Notes: generated by a model from the sequence alone, not told the origin. A stretch of 64,000 nucleotides of DNA from SUG2458 sp051872335 (GCA_051872335.1 JBJEDT010000045.1:77139-141138); one strand, 5' to 3'; positions 17,689 through 27,032 are shown, numbered from the stretch's first letter. Program-made: numbers and translations.

Positions 17689-18879
17689 TTATTTATAAAT
17701 TAATAATTGATTAAATAATTCATTATTCAAAACATCTTTTATAAAAATACTCTTTGAAAAATAAAGATAAGCTTCTTTTAATGAGGTTGGTATTTTCTTA
17801 TTCCTGGTTTTAATAATTCTATTTTCATTTATTCCTTTAAAACCAGCACTTAATATGAGACTAATAGCAAGATAGGGATTAATAAAAGCATCTGGATTTC
17901 GTATTTCAATTCGAGAAGTATCATTACTAGATTCTATTACTCTAATTAAAGACTTTCGTGAATATAAACTATAATCAATTTCTTTAGGTGTTTCTCCACC
18001 ATCATTTAAACGATAATACGAATAAAAAGTTCTATTTAATACATAAAACATACTTTGCATTTTACTTAAAATGCCATGAACAAATTGTAAGCAAAGTGAA
18101 GAACTTTTATTATTCATAGAATCAAAAAATAAATTACTGTTATTATTCCAGCAAGAAATATTTATATGTAATCCATTACCTGGAAGATGTGAAAAAGGTT
18201 TTGGAGAAAAGTCAACTTTTACATTATATTTTAATGCATACAATTCTATCAAATATTTCAACAATAAAAATCTATCACATGCTTCAAGAACATCTTTATA
18301 AATGTAATGAATTTCTTGCTGGCCTTTTCCACATTCGTGATGACTTGCTTCTACTTGATAACCAAATTGATTTAATTTCCTGGTAACATATTTTCTAAAT
18401 TCATAGCCCTTATCTTTAATACCTATATCTAAATAACTTCCTTCATCAATTGGATTATTATTTTCATCTAACAAATAAAACTCAAACTCAAAACTAACAT
18501 TAATATTAGTAATGTTATTTTCTTTTTTATTTCTTAAAACTATATCTTTTAATAAATTACGTGTATCACATGGGTGAATTGTTTTATCAATGTTTAATAG
18601 GTAACAAAAAATAATAGCTATTGGTTCATCTTCTTCTGATTCAATGATTTGAAAACTTTCATAATCTGGTTTTAGATATAAAGGAGATACATTAATAGAT
18701 TGAAAGCCATTAATAGAAGAACCATCAATAGAAATTTCTTCATCTAGTATCCTATCAATAAAATATGTTGAATACTCTATTCCTTTTAAGTTTCCATCAA
18801 TATCACAGAATAATAATCTAATACTTTGAAGTTTATTTCTAAGTATTTCTTCTTTTATAGTAATTTTTGTTTTTTCCAA
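17689..18879 (-). CDS. glnA: Glutamine synthetase, type I-like (short)
   Basis: 396 residues, about 45 shorter than GS-I-alpha. Beta-grasp N-terminal domain (LQSIRLLFCDIDG), then the catalytic domain: FEFEFYLLDE (metal-binding Glu), EASHHECGKGQQEI (ammonium/metal site), PGNGLHINISCW (ATP/Glu loop with His), and SRIEIRNPDAFINPYLAIS near the C-terminus. The start is TTG at 18879, with GAGGG 7 bases upstream; that site lies in the 3' arm of a hairpin. Glutamine is the amino donor for GlmS, two genes downstream in the same direction, so the cluster joins both steps. The usual NRxxxxRxP glutamate loop is divergent (YYRLNDGGETPKEI), so activity is likely but not certain. Confidence 0.85.
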   Translation of the reverse strand: MEKTKITIKEEILRNKLQSIRLLFCDIDGNLKGIEYSTYFIDRILDEEISIDGSSINGFQSINVSPLYLKPDYESFQIIESEEDEPIAIIFCYLLNIDKTIHPCDTRNLLKDIVLRNKKENNITNINVSFEFEFYLLDENNNPIDEGSYLDIGIKDKGYEFRKYVTRKLNQFGYQVEASHHECGKGQQEIHYIYKDVLEACDRFLLLKYLIELYALKYNVKVDFSPKPFSHLPGNGLHINISCWNNNSNLFFDSMNNKSSSLCLQFVHGILSKMQSMFYVLNRTFYSYYRLNDGGETPKEIDYSLYSRKSLIRVIESSNDTSRIEIRNPDAFINPYLAISLILSAGFKGINENRIIKTRNKKIPTSLKEAYLYFSKSIFIKDVLNNELFNQLLIYK

Positions 18880-18912
18880 AATAAAACCCTCACTAATATT
18901 AATGAGGGTAAA
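18880..18912 (-). promoter_or_regulatory. Hairpin that masks the glnA ribosome-binding site
   Basis: On the minus strand ACCCTCA (18909-18903 side) and TGAGGGT (18892-18886 side) form a 7-bp stem with an AT loop. The 3' arm contains the GAGGG that positions the TTG start. TTTTATTTT follows, so the same hairpin could act as a weak terminator for the gene upstream. Confidence 0.6.
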
Positions 18913-18930
18913 GATAATTCAATACCAATT

Positions 18931-19314
18931 TTATAAGATAGTTATAAGAGTAATAATCATTCCTATAATAAAGACAATAAGAGTAATCCAAACAATTTTT
19001 GAAATGCTGAATCGATTTCTTTTTTCTTCATGAGCTAATTCTTCTTGAATCTGTTTTTCATTTAATAAAGAAAATTTAACAATTGTTAAAGCTATTTCTT
19101 TTGCTTCTTTAAGTTCCATTCCTTCATCTAATCTAAGTTTAATAAAATTATCGACAAAAGATTTGATATTTTTTTCTAAAGGTGTTTTAGGTTCAACCTT
19201 ATATTTTAAAGATACTTTATCAACATTATTCAATCTATTAAAATCATAAATAATATCTTTTCTTAAAGATACTATTTCTTTTTTATAATTTATATATATA
19301 TCTTTCTTTTTCAT
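18931..19314 (-). CDS. Small tail-anchored membrane protein, unknown
   Basis: 127 residues. Charged Lys/Glu-rich helical body (about 1-100) and one C-terminal transmembrane helix (IVWITLIVFIIGMIITLITIL), so it is probably tail-anchored with the soluble part in the cytoplasm. One base separates its ATG from the stop of the GNAT-Nudix gene, so the two are coupled. No family recognised. Confidence 0.65.
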   Translation of the reverse strand: MKKKDIYINYKKEIVSLRKDIIYDFNRLNNVDKVSLKYKVEPKTPLEKNIKSFVDNFIKLRLDEGMELKEAKEIALTIVKFSLLNEKQIQEELAHEEKRNRFSISKIVWITLIVFIIGMIITLITIL

Positions 19315-19315
19315 A

Positions 19316-20239
19316 TTAAAGTGCTAATAATGCTTCTGTTACAGCTCTTAAAGTATCTTCATATGGATTTTCTAAAATAAATTGATCAACTTTTTCCCAT
19401 TTGACTTCTTTAAAATATTTTGGCTCATTTAGTGAAGTTTCTAATTCTTCATCGACACTAAAAACATGAATATCAACTTTTTTGTGTATTGTGCAAACTC
19501 CAAATGTTGCAAAGAATTGAAGATTTGTCATATTTCTAAAATCTTTTCCAGAAAAAGAATATTCAACACTTTTAATTTGCTTAATCCAGTCATCTTCAAG
19601 TAGCATAACACCCGTTTCTTCTAGACATTCTCTAATTGCAGCTTGCATAGAAGTTTCGCCAGCTTCAATATGACCTTTTGGTAATTCAACTCTATTATCA
19701 TGATTAACTAAGCATAAGACTTTATCTTTACAAAAAACAATCGCCATTGAACTATGTTCTAATCTTTTAGTATTTACATAATCTACAGGTGGTATAGTAA
19801 GTGAATAAATTGCATAAGAACTAATTTTTAGGTCTTTTAATTTAACTTCAGTAGGGGCATCAGTTATTTCAATTAGTTGACCTCCAAGAAGTTCAATAAC
19901 TCTTCTTGAAGCAAAATTATTTTCTCCACAAGCTAAAATAATCTTTTTCATTTCATAATGTCTATATAAAGGTAAGACCATCGTAATAGCTTCATATCCA
20001 TATCTATTTCCTCGATAATCATCAAAGATATCAACATCGATATTACCTTCGTAAGTACTACTTAAATTATCACCAATTCGTACGGTTAAATGACCAATTA
20101 CTTCATTTGAGGAATTTAAAATAATATCGAAATAATAATATGGTAATGATTCAAAATCTGTAGGTAATTTCTCTTCAATTAGTAAAAGAGTTAACCTATC
20201 ACCATTAATCTTTTTAAAATTAGTAGAAAACTCAAACAT
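19316..20239 (-). CDS. GNAT acetyltransferase-Nudix hydrolase fusion
   Basis: 307 residues in two parts. Residues about 1-145 are a GNAT fold: VIGHLTVRIGD, IDVDIFDDYRGNRYGYEAI for acetyl-CoA binding, and ENNFASRRVIELLGGQL. Residues about 165-307 are a Nudix domain with a complete box (GHIEAGETSMQAAIRECLEETGV), the metal-binding REXXEEXG motif. Both domains look catalytically intact. Physical fusion suggests related substrates, for example an acylated or nucleotide-linked metabolite; this is inference. First gene of the glnA-glmM-glmS block. Confidence 0.85.
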   Translation of the reverse strand: MFEFSTNFKKINGDRLTLLLIEEKLPTDFESLPYYYFDIILNSSNEVIGHLTVRIGDNLSSTYEGNIDVDIFDDYRGNRYGYEAITMVLPLYRHYEMKKIILACGENNFASRRVIELLGGQLIEITDAPTEVKLKDLKISSYAIYSLTIPPVDYVNTKRLEHSSMAIVFCKDKVLCLVNHDNRVELPKGHIEAGETSMQAAIRECLEETGVMLLEDDWIKQIKSVEYSFSGKDFRNMTNLQFFATFGVCTIHKKVDIHVFSVDEELETSLNEPKYFKEVKWEKVDQFILENPYEDTLRAVTEALLAL

Positions 20240-20298
20240 ATATATACCCCCAATATAATATAGTTCTTAAAACTATATTAGCATTTTTTATAAAAAAA

Positions 20299-20328
20299 TG
20301 GTAGTAGACCATTTTAGCCCACTACCAT
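20299..20328 (-). terminator. Intrinsic terminator overlapping the CrtO-like stop codon
   Basis: ATGGTAGT and ACTACCAT pair, with seven Ts on the minus strand. The 5' arm encodes the last residues of the CrtO-like gene. Confidence 0.85.
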
Positions 20329-20916
20329 ATTACTACTTTGTCCTTTAAGGGAATTTTTCTTTAGTTCTAATTCATAGATTCGAAGTAATTTGGGTCTATT
20401 TAATCTTTGAATCAAAACAGGTGGGATATTTAGGACAAAGTTAATAATCATTAAAGGTAACATAATCCTTAAAAATAAATCTGTAGGATTATATATAAAG
20501 ATAATTACTCCTATTAAAGCCATCCAAATATGAATACTTTCAGCATAGCAAGTTTCAACAAGAAAATAATACAAATAATTGGAGTCTGTCTTTTCTATAT
20601 TTCTTTTAGAAAAATTAGTTGTTAATTTTCCTAACTCTGGTACCTTATCTTTCCACTTTAAAATTTTTAATCCTTTGGTTAGAAATCTATTTTCCCATTT
20701 ATAAACATGAAATATTCTTTTATATGGATCAAACCATTTACGAGGTAGAGCATGAATAACTGTAGCAACAATTATATCTAATACAAAGATTACAATTGCA
20801 TTAATCCATGTATAAAGCCAAACAGCTAAAATATCATACCCTACTGGAACAAAAATAGTATTTAAAATAGCTACTAAGAAAATAGAAATAAATAATGTAG
20901 GTAAATATAGTTTCAT
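20314..20916 (-). CDS. CrtO-like glycosyl-lipid acyltransferase (membrane)
   Basis: 200 residues, four predicted membrane helices. The central motif LKWKDKVPELGKLTTNFSKRN and the ending NIPPVLIQRLNRPKLLR resemble glycosyl-4,4'-diaponeurosporenoate acyltransferase (CrtO), the last enzyme of staphyloxanthin synthesis. No carotenoid-forming gene (crtM/crtN) is present, so the acceptor is more likely a glycolipid. One base separates it from plsC. Family confidence is moderate; substrate unknown. Confidence 0.65.
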   Translation of the reverse strand: MKLYLPTLFISIFLVAILNTIFVPVGYDILAVWLYTWINAIVIFVLDIIVATVIHALPRKWFDPYKRIFHVYKWENRFLTKGLKILKWKDKVPELGKLTTNFSKRNIEKTDSNYLYYFLVETCYAESIHIWMALIGVIIFIYNPTDLFLRIMLPLMIINFVLNIPPVLIQRLNRPKLLRIYELELKKNSLKGQSSNMVVG

Positions 20917-21726
20917 TTATTTCACCTTCTTTTTAATATCATATTTTAATTTTTTTCCGTAAAATCCTTCATAAGTTTGAACCCAGGATTTATAGTTTTG
21001 ATCTTTCATATATTCAATGTTTTCTTTATCAGATAAGTTTTTATCTTTGTAAATAGGTTTACCTATATGAATAGTAAAGTTCTTATTTTCAATACCTTCT
21101 TCATCAAATGTTCCATTACCTTCAAAAGTAATAAATAAAGGAACAACTGGAACATTTTCTTTAACTGCATAATGGAAAGCACCATTTTTTAAAGGACGTG
21201 GTTTTTCATACATCCACCACATAGCTTGTTCTGGATAAAACATAACATAATTATTATGTTTTAAATAATATGAAAGAGCCTTATTAAAATTCATCATTGC
21301 CTTCATATTAGAAGACATTGGCATTAATCCACCTGCTCTCATATATTCACCAAGTTTATCACTACGATTATTGAATTCAGCAGATGTTATTCTAATCTTA
21401 TGTCCTTTAACTGCCCAAGTAGCTACTAAGCAATCAAAGATATAAACATGATTACAAGTTAATATACAAGATTTAATGCCTTTTAGATTTTCTTTACCTA
21501 TAACTTTTGTTTTACAAACTTTTTTATTAATGTGTCTAGTAAAAGGATTTACAACAAATGCTTTTTCAAAAGCTATTTTTAATTTTAAAAATCCTTTTTT
21601 AATATAAGGAAACTTTTCAGTCACTGGAATCATTAAACTTAAATCTGGTTCATCAATATGAACATCAAATATCCCTTGAGATTCATATCCCTTTTCACGC
21701 TTAATTAATTCTTTATGTGTAACCAT
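20917..21726 (-). CDS. PlsC-like 1-acyl-sn-glycerol-3-phosphate acyltransferase
   Basis: 269 residues. The acyltransferase signature is present in variant form: CNHVYIFDCLVA (NHxxxxD, about residue 90) and FYPEQAMWWMYEKPRPLKNGA (about 160). It acylates a lysophospholipid or related acceptor at the inner membrane. The ATG overlaps the GT2 stop by one base. As the middle gene of a three-gene set with a glycosyltransferase and a CrtO-like acyltransferase, it probably works on a membrane glycolipid. Confidence 0.85.
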   Translation of the reverse strand: MVTHKELIKREKGYESQGIFDVHIDEPDLSLMIPVTEKFPYIKKGFLKLKIAFEKAFVVNPFTRHINKKVCKTKVIGKENLKGIKSCILTCNHVYIFDCLVATWAVKGHKIRITSAEFNNRSDKLGEYMRAGGLMPMSSNMKAMMNFNKALSYYLKHNNYVMFYPEQAMWWMYEKPRPLKNGAFHYAVKENVPVVPLFITFEGNGTFDEEGIENKNFTIHIGKPIYKDKNLSDKENIEYMKDQNYKSWVQTYEGFYGKKLKYDIKKKVK

Positions 21727-23036
21727 TATTTTTCTTCCTTTTTATTATTAGGTGCAAAGTCAACTCTTTCAATGACTTCCCAACCTTTATTATTCTTTCC
21801 AAATATTGCTTTAGAAACAATTCTAATGTAGCCCATATAGAAGAATGGGTGAACAATAGCTAATAAAATTTTCTTGAACCAATTTAATTTAATGTTTTTC
21901 CAGTCAACAAGAACACACATCCATGACATTATTCCAAATGAGATATAAATAACACCAAATCCGATAGCAGCAAGTACTAAACACTTTAACCATAAGTTTA
22001 TACCGAAAATACCAAATCCAAGAGCCATTAATAACATTAAACCAATAAAGGAAACTAATAATCCGATATATACGTAAACAATTTGAAGAGCTGTAGTATA
22101 GTAGACATTTTTCTTAATCTCTTTTGTGTCATAAATATCTCTTTTTGTTTTAATTCTATCATTATATAAACGATAAGAATCAACAACACCAGTCATCCAA
22201 CGAGTTCTTCTTTTATTTGTCATATTTAAAGAAGTAGCTTCTTCAACATAGATTTTTGCATAACCACAGTAATAACATGTAAAGTCTTGTAAAACACAAT
22301 CATACATAAATTCAATATCTTCTGTTAAAGTTTGACGATATGGCCATCCACCAATTTTCTTAATAACTTTACTTGTCATCATAATACCAGTGCCAATAGT
22401 CATAGCAGTAATATTATGATCTGATTTATATTTATTTCCTAAATCATCAATTAAAGGCCAGATTAATCCATTACAACATGTTGCAAAGGTATTACTCTTT
22501 TTATCACCATATAAATAATTTTTAACAATTTTCTTACATTGGACAACATCTCTACCTGATGCAAGAGCATTATTTAATTCTTCTAACATATGTTTTTCCA
22601 TAACACAGTCAGCATCAACTACTAAATATGCATCATATAGATCTGGTGTTTTTGCTAAGATTTCTTGTAAAGTAAATTCAAGTGCATCACCTTTACATGT
22701 TTGATCAGCAATTATATGGAAGTTATATCCATATTGTTTAGTAATTTCGATTGTTGGATCATTTTCTTCTTTAACAATAATGTGTAAATCAAACTTATCA
22801 GCTGGATATGTTTGTTCTTTAGCACTATTTAAAAGATCAACAATAACCTTACTTTCGTTTCTAGCTGGAATTAAAACAGCTATTTTGTTTTGTTTATCAT
22901 TTACTAAGTGCTTTTCTTTTTTAAATCCATAGAACCAAGCACGCATACGAGGGACATATGCAATTGCACAAATTCCTAGTAATACAATATAAATGATTAA
23001 AATAATGTTCAATAATTCATTCCAAGTCATATACAT
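21726..23036 (-). CDS. Family 2 glycosyltransferase, membrane-bound
   Basis: 436 residues. One N-terminal helix (about 8-27), then a GT-A domain: VLIPARNESKVIVDLL (UDP-sugar binding), LVVDADCVME (DxD metal site), GGWPYRQTLTEDIEFMYDC, and KRRTRWMTGV (the Q/RxxRW motif). The C-terminal 130 residues contain three to four helices. This is the layout of processive or lipid glycosyltransferases. First gene of the module; promoter upstream near 23060. Confidence 0.9.
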   Translation of the reverse strand: MYMTWNELLNIILIIYIVLLGICAIAYVPRMRAWFYGFKKEKHLVNDKQNKIAVLIPARNESKVIVDLLNSAKEQTYPADKFDLHIIVKEENDPTIEITKQYGYNFHIIADQTCKGDALEFTLQEILAKTPDLYDAYLVVDADCVMEKHMLEELNNALASGRDVVQCKKIVKNYLYGDKKSNTFATCCNGLIWPLIDDLGNKYKSDHNITAMTIGTGIMMTSKVIKKIGGWPYRQTLTEDIEFMYDCVLQDFTCYYCGYAKIYVEEATSLNMTNKRRTRWMTGVVDSYRLYNDRIKTKRDIYDTKEIKKNVYYTTALQIVYVYIGLLVSFIGLMLLMALGFGIFGINLWLKCLVLAAIGFGVIYISFGIMSWMCVLVDWKNIKLNWFKKILLAIVHPFFYMGYIRIVSKAIFGKNNKGWEVIERVDFAPNNKKEEK

Positions 23037-23144
23037 ACCTCCAAGGCCTTTTGCCTTCTACCTTTATTATAAGAAAAGCAATATTTAAGTCACTCTAATC
23101 TAGTTTTAAAAACTATATTAGGGTAAGAAAAATAATTCTACATC

Positions 23145-23186
23145 ACTCTCAAAATTTTCTACACTCATTTTAAAACTCTCAAAATT
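23145..23186. promoter_or_regulatory. Direct repeat upstream of XRE regulator
   Basis: ACTCTCAAAATT occurs at 23145-23156 and 23175-23186, 30 bp apart. TTCTAC and GTAGAA flank it as an inverted pair. It lies in the divergent region between the GT2 operon and an HTH regulator, so it is a plausible operator. Confidence 0.35.
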
Positions 23187-23256
23187 GTAGAATTTGACGT
23201 ATTTTGTCCAAAAATTTAGTGTTGAAATGTGTTTTTTATAGTAGTAACATAGAACT

Positions 23257-23847
23257 ATGAAAGAATTAAGAGAAATTATCGGTGAAAACCTAACCGAGCT
23301 TAGAAAGCAAAAGGGTTATACACAAATATCACTTGCTGAAAAACTAAATTACTCTGATAAGGCAATATCAAAATGGGAGAATGGTTCTTCTTTGCCTCCA
23401 ATTGATATATTATTGGAACTTGCAAATCTTTATGGAGTAACTCTAGATTACTTAGTAAAGGATTCTTCTGAAAAAGGTAAGAAACTTTTAAAGAATGATA
23501 ACGTTAAAAAAAGAAATCATATTTTGATTACTTTATTATCTAGTGTTTTGGTATGGATTATTGCTACTACAGTTTATGTCTTTACATATATTCCAACTAA
23601 AGAAACTTCCTTATGGACTATCTTTTTATGGGCAGTTCCTATCAATGCAATCGTTTTAATTGTCTTTAATGGAATTTGGGGAAAAAGAAAATACCTTTTA
23701 CCTGCTGTGATGCTACTTGTTTGGCCATTATTAGCTGCTATACATCTACAAGTACTAGTATTATATCCTGATATTAATTTATGGATGATTTATCTTTTAG
23801 GTGTACCTTTAACCATTGCAACATTCTTATGGTGCAAGCTTAAATAA
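23257..23847 (+). CDS. XRE-family regulator fused to a membrane domain
   Basis: 196 residues. Residues about 6-62 are a lambda-repressor-type helix-turn-helix (LRKQKGYTQISLAEKLNYSDKAISKWENGSS). Residues about 88-195 have three to four membrane helices. The regulator is therefore tethered to the membrane and may sense something there. The ATG has no clear ribosome-binding site, and TATAGT lies only 16 bases upstream, so the transcript may be nearly leaderless. It is divergent from the glycolipid genes and could regulate them; this is inference. Confidence 0.8.
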   Translation: MKELREIIGENLTELRKQKGYTQISLAEKLNYSDKAISKWENGSSLPPIDILLELANLYGVTLDYLVKDSSEKGKKLLKNDNVKKRNHILITLLSSVLVWIIATTVYVFTYIPTKETSLWTIFLWAVPINAIVLIVFNGIWGKRKYLLPAVMLLVWPLLAAIHLQVLVLYPDINLWMIYLLGVPLTIATFLWCKLK

Positions 23848-23863
23848 ACTTACATTTCAATTT

Positions 23864-23897
23864 AAAAAGGATTTTGAAACTATCAAAATCCTTTTTT
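23864..23897 (+). terminator. Intrinsic terminator of XRE regulator
   Basis: AAAGGATTTTGA pairs with TCAAAATCCTTT and is followed by Ts. It can also work for the convergent gene. Confidence 0.85.
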
Positions 23898-23928
23898 AGT
23901 TATGCATATATTATTAATTGTAGTTCTC

Positions 23929-24315
23929 CTACAAATGATATCTCCTACATATTTTCTTCCATTCTGTTTCAGTAATAATATGATTAGTAACTTCTTTCTT
24001 TGCTTGAACATCAATAGCATCTGCTATATTCATATATAAACCATAATCCTCTAACAAATCTGCTTCTTCAGCTTTCTTAACAAGATCATCCATCGTATTA
24101 GATAATGTGAAATCAATTTCAATATCATTATCAATATACTTGTATTCCCTATTTTCAAGAATATCCTGCCTTATAAGATCTAATATATATTTATTAATAT
24201 TATGTACATTGCTAAGTTTATTAATTAATATTACATCATCATTTCTTACTCGCAATTTAATAGTACGATATTTTTCTTTGATATACTCGTTTATGTATTG
24301 CTGTTGATTAAACAT
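23929..24315 (-). CDS. Arc-like ribbon-helix-helix protein
   Basis: 128 residues from the ATG at 24315, which has GAGGTG 7 bases upstream. Residues about 15-50 (TIKLRVRNDDVILINKLSNVHNINKYILDLIRQDIL) have the strand-helix-helix spacing of Arc/MetJ-type DNA-binding domains of plasmid and toxin-antitoxin origin. The remainder is acidic and helical. No toxin is adjacent. Probable DNA-binding protein, perhaps an orphan antitoxin or regulator. Confidence 0.55.
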   Translation of the reverse strand: MFNQQQYINEYIKEKYRTIKLRVRNDDVILINKLSNVHNINKYILDLIRQDILENREYKYIDNDIEIDFTLSNTMDDLVKKAEEADLLEDYGLYMNIADAIDVQAKKEVTNHIITETEWKKICRRYHL

Positions 24316-24433
24316 ATGAATCACCTCACTAATTATTATATATTACATTTGGGCACAAATGTAAATATTTTCATTAGAAAACTTCTAATTAAGTAAGGGA
24401 AAATATTAGAGAAATAAAACAAACACTTAAAAA

Positions 24434-27013
24434 TTAATGCTTTTTAAATAATTTATAAACTTCAAATATAACAACAATCGAAAGTGCTAATCCTAAAGAA
24501 ATTAATAAACTTATAATATCTAATGCTTGTAATCCAAATAAGGTATTTACACCTGGACAATAAATTACAAATAATTGAAGAACAAATCCTATTATGAAAG
24601 CAAAATTCATAAATTTATTTTTATATGTCTTTTTATTGAAAATTGAGAAATTAGATTTAACATTATAAGCATGGAATAATTGTGTACTTGATAATGTTAA
24701 GAAAGCCATTGTTTGACCTAAAACATGAGATGTTGCTTCTCCAATTATATAAGACGTTAATGTTAATGCACCAATTAAAATGCCTTCAAGAGCAATTTTC
24801 CATCCATATCCATTTGCAAAGATTCCTTCTTTACGAGGACGTGGATTTCTTTCCATAATATCGTCTTCAGGTGTTTCCATACCAATTCCAAATGCAGGTA
24901 ATGAATCAGTAATTAGATTAATCCATAATAAATGCATTGCTGAAAGTGGTGTGCCTAAATTAATGAGACCAAACGCTGATAATAAAGAAGCTATAAAAAT
25001 AGTTAATACTTCACCAATGTTTGATGATAATAAATACTTAATACATTTACGAATGTTATCATAAATACCTCTTCCTTCTTTAACAGCTGAAACAATTGTT
25101 GCAAAATTATCATCAGTTAAAATAACATCTGCAGTTTCTTTAGAAACATCAGTACCTGTAATTCCCATAGCACAGCCAATATCAGCTTTCTTTAAAGCAG
25201 GAGCATCATTTACTCCATCACCAGTCATTGCAACAACAGCATCATTTTTTTGCCATGCCTCAACAATACGAACTTTATCTTTTGGTGCAACACGAGCAAA
25301 TACTGAATATTCATGAATGTGTTCGGCTAGATATTCATCACTTAATTTATTTAATTCTCTAGAATCAATAGCTAAATCTCCATCTTTTAAAATATTAAGA
25401 TCTTTAGCAATTGCTTTGGCAGTTAATATGTGATCTCCAGTTATCATAACTGTTTTAATACCTGCCTTAGTGGCAATTTGAATAGAATCTTTTACTTCTG
25501 TTCTTGAAGGATCAATCATACCAACCATACCAAGGAAAGTAATATCTTTTTCTAAATCTTCTTCTTTTGGTAAAGTATCAAACACCTTAATTCCAAGTGA
25601 TAAAACACGTAATGCTTCATCTGCCATATATCCGTTATAAGTAATAGCTAATAGTAAATCATCTTTTTTATTCTTTGATATATAAATTAATTTATCAGTA
25701 GCACCTTTTGTAATAGCAATGTATTTATCCTTATCCTTAATAACTGTAGTCATAAGTTTTCTATCACTATCAAAAGGTAAATCTAATACTTTTTTATATT
25801 TTTTAATGGAACTACCATATTTATTATTTAAATCTAATAATGCTAATTCAGTTGGATCACCAATACGAATTTCTCTACCTTCAACATTATCAATATAAGC
25901 ATCACAACAAATAGCAAAATAATTAATTAGTTGTTTATCATCTTTTGTTAATTTGTCTAAAGTTTTCAATTCTTTATTAAATACTTTTACAACAGTCATT
26001 TTATTTTGAGTTAATGTTCCCGTTTTATCAGAACATATTACTGTACAAGAACCTAATGTTTCAACAGCAGGAAGTTTTTTAATAATAGCATTTTGTTTAC
26101 TTAGTTTTGTAACCCCAATCGATAGAACAATTGTTACGACCGTTGCTAAACCTTCAGGAATTGCTGCAACAGCTAAAGCAACAGCAGTAATAAATGCTTC
26201 ACTAAAATGACTTGCATTCCAAGAAGCAGCAATCATTTCTAATACAAAAACAAGAGCACAAATAATTAAAGACATTAAACCAATAATTTTACCAACTTTA
26301 TTTAATTTATGTTGTAAAGGTGTTAGTTCATTAGTTTGCTCATTTAAAAGTTTAGCAATCTTACCAATTTCTGTTTTCATACCTACACTAGTAACAATAG
26401 CTTTTGCTTTACCATTTGTTATAGAAGTAGATGAAAACAAACAGTTCTTCATATCACCAATTGCTATTTCATCACTTTCAATGTATTCATTATTTTTATT
26501 AACAACTACTGATTCACCTGTTAAAGAAGCTTCTTCAACCATTAAGTTACTACATTCAATAATTCGAGCATCTGCAGGAACAACATCTCCTGCTTCAACT
26601 AGTATTATATCTCCAGCAACTAACTCTTCAGTATTAATAGTTTGAGCGATATCATCTCTAATTACTTTACATGTTAAAGCTGACATTTTCTTTAAAGATT
26701 CCAAACTTTTTTCAGCTTTGTTTTCTTGATATATTCCTAATATTGCATTAAGCATTACGACTATTAAAATAATTAAAGATTCTACCCATTCATGATAATC
26801 AACAACTACTGAAACAATAGCGGCAATTAAAAGAATAATAATTAAAGGATCTTTAAATTGTAACAAAAATCTCACAAAAAAAGATTTCTTCTTCTTAGCT
26901 TCTAAAGTATTACTACCATACTTCTCTTTATTAATAACGACTTGTTCACTACTTAATCCCTTCTTAAAATCAGTGCTAAATTCTTCTTGTAATTCATTTA
27001 ATTTCTTTTGCAT
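24434..27013 (-). CDS. P-type cation ATPase (Ca2+/Mn2+ type) under Mn2+ riboswitch
   Basis: 859 residues from the ATG at 27013 (GGAGGGTG upstream). N-terminal cation ATPase domain, actuator TGES (LTGESVVV), phosphorylation motif SDKTGTLTQNKMTV (Asp at about 330), KGATD, TGDHILTAKAIA, and MTGDGVNDAPALKKADIGCAMG. Ion path PEGLATVVTIVL (about 285) matches the PMR1/SERCA-like group. Its leader is a yybP-ykoY Mn2+ riboswitch. The family is known to expel Mn2+ in several Firmicutes, so manganese export is the best reading; Ca2+ transport remains possible. Confidence 0.93.
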   Translation of the reverse strand: MQKKLNELQEEFSTDFKKGLSSEQVVINKEKYGSNTLEAKKKKSFFVRFLLQFKDPLIIILLIAAIVSVVVDYHEWVESLIILIVVMLNAILGIYQENKAEKSLESLKKMSALTCKVIRDDIAQTINTEELVAGDIILVEAGDVVPADARIIECSNLMVEEASLTGESVVVNKNNEYIESDEIAIGDMKNCLFSSTSITNGKAKAIVTSVGMKTEIGKIAKLLNEQTNELTPLQHKLNKVGKIIGLMSLIICALVFVLEMIAASWNASHFSEAFITAVALAVAAIPEGLATVVTIVLSIGVTKLSKQNAIIKKLPAVETLGSCTVICSDKTGTLTQNKMTVVKVFNKELKTLDKLTKDDKQLINYFAICCDAYIDNVEGREIRIGDPTELALLDLNNKYGSSIKKYKKVLDLPFDSDRKLMTTVIKDKDKYIAITKGATDKLIYISKNKKDDLLLAITYNGYMADEALRVLSLGIKVFDTLPKEEDLEKDITFLGMVGMIDPSRTEVKDSIQIATKAGIKTVMITGDHILTAKAIAKDLNILKDGDLAIDSRELNKLSDEYLAEHIHEYSVFARVAPKDKVRIVEAWQKNDAVVAMTGDGVNDAPALKKADIGCAMGITGTDVSKETADVILTDDNFATIVSAVKEGRGIYDNIRKCIKYLLSSNIGEVLTIFIASLLSAFGLINLGTPLSAMHLLWINLITDSLPAFGIGMETPEDDIMERNPRPRKEGIFANGYGWKIALEGILIGALTLTSYIIGEATSHVLGQTMAFLTLSSTQLFHAYNVKSNFSIFNKKTYKNKFMNFAFIIGFVLQLFVIYCPGVNTLFGLQALDIISLLISLGLALSIVVIFEVYKLFKKH

Positions 27014-27032
27014 AATTTCACCCTCCATTTAC

